Assembly: GCA_946549475.1 (NCBI GenBank)
Contig: CAMNQO010000104.1
Location: forward strand, 1-6,298
Length of the DNA stretch: 6,298 nt
Direction of reading: 5' to 3'
Origin: an uncultured Bacteroidales bacterium
Lineage (GTDB): Bacteria; Bacteroidota; Bacteroidia; Bacteroidales; UBA932
The notes beneath the pieces were generated by a model. That model was not told the DNA's origin. It saw only the letters and a program-made list of their open reading frames with translations, and ran no database searches. Of the stretch, positions 6,006-6,298 are shown one piece after another (position 1 is the stretch's first letter; each line of letters opens with the position of its first letter). The translations under genes and the position numbers were made by a program.

Positions 6006-6298
6006 GAATTCAGTAATCGGTTTCATCCTGATCGGACTGATCATGGTGGGCTTCACCTTCTATCAGTCCAAACAGGCGAAGGAGGCGATGGAGGTGCAGC
6101 GTCAGTTGGACTCTGCCGCTGCCGTACAAGCCCTCGTCCAGCAGAAAACAGATTCGCTGCTGATGGCCGAAAAGCAGAAGAAGGCCGGGCAGGGAGTCAG
6201 CGTGCAGGAGTTGAATACGCCCGTCGTTCGCGTCTATCAGGACGAATTGCTTGAGGATGCCAGCAAGAAAGAGGGGAGTCTGCTGACCCTTTCCAACG
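5998..6298 (+). CDS. yidC: Membrane protein insertase YidC, N-terminal part
   Basis: The first 100 codons of a gene that runs off the right edge. The protein starts MDKNSVIGFILIGLIMVGF, a single N-terminal membrane anchor (about residues 5-22) of the kind that opens Bacteroidota YidC, then a Gln/Lys/Ala-rich linker to about residue 70 and the beginning of the periplasmic beta-supersandwich domain (ending GSLLTLSN, like the family's FTLEN). YidC inserts and folds inner-membrane proteins, alone or with SecYEG; the catalytic five-helix core lies outside the window. Family assignment rests on the N-terminus only. The ATG at 5998 is backed by the strong ribosome binding site at 5983-5993 and overlaps the DUF349 stop codon by 8 nt. 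Unlike the rpmH-rnpA-yidC arrangement of many bacteria, the upstream partner here is a DUF349 gene. Confidence 0.85.
   Translation, partial: MDKNSVIGFILIGLIMVGFTFYQSKQAKEAMEVQRQLDSAAAVQALVQQKTDSLLMAEKQKKAGQGVSVQELNTPVVRVYQDELLEDASKKEGSLLTLSN

Overview
The window looks like ordinary chromosomal core sequence from a Bacteroidota bacterium, most likely order Bacteroidales. Coding DNA is fairly G+C-rich and the intergenic gaps are A+T-rich, which would suit Alistipes/Rikenellaceae or an uncultured relative; the genus is a guess. The evidence is four intergenic matches to the Bacteroidota -7 promoter box TAnnTTTG, weak or absent Shine-Dalgarno sequences at most starts, a YidC start of the Bacteroidota type (MDKNSVIGF), and a GH2 hydrolase of a type common in gut Bacteroidales. 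No mobile element, CRISPR array, tRNA or rRNA was seen.

Layout from left to right: (1) the N-terminal 73 codons of a phospho-sugar mutase on the minus strand, running off the left edge; (2) a 94-bp A+T-rich gap with divergent promoter boxes; (3) a tight plus-strand run of three genes: a YugP-type membrane zinc metallopeptidase, a phosphoglycolate-phosphatase-like HAD hydrolase (4-nt ATGA overlap), and a secreted family 2 glycoside hydrolase (4-nt gap), closed by an intrinsic terminator; (4) trmD on the minus strand, converging on that terminator; (5) a 133-bp gap with divergent promoters for trmD and the next gene; (6) a plus-strand gene for an uncharacterised protein with four DUF349 repeats, overlapping by 8 nt (7) the first 100 codons of yidC, the inner-membrane protein insertase, which runs off the right edge.

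The genes are mostly housekeeping: sugar-phosphate interconversion, tRNA m1G37 methylation and membrane protein insertion. The three-gene run mixes unrelated functions and is probably co-transcribed because it is compact, with no pathway evident. No clearly new defence, mobile or biosynthetic system is visible. The items most worth a second look are the translationally coupled DUF349-yidC pair, the short hairpin in its leader, and the non-canonical active-site loop of the GH2 enzyme.
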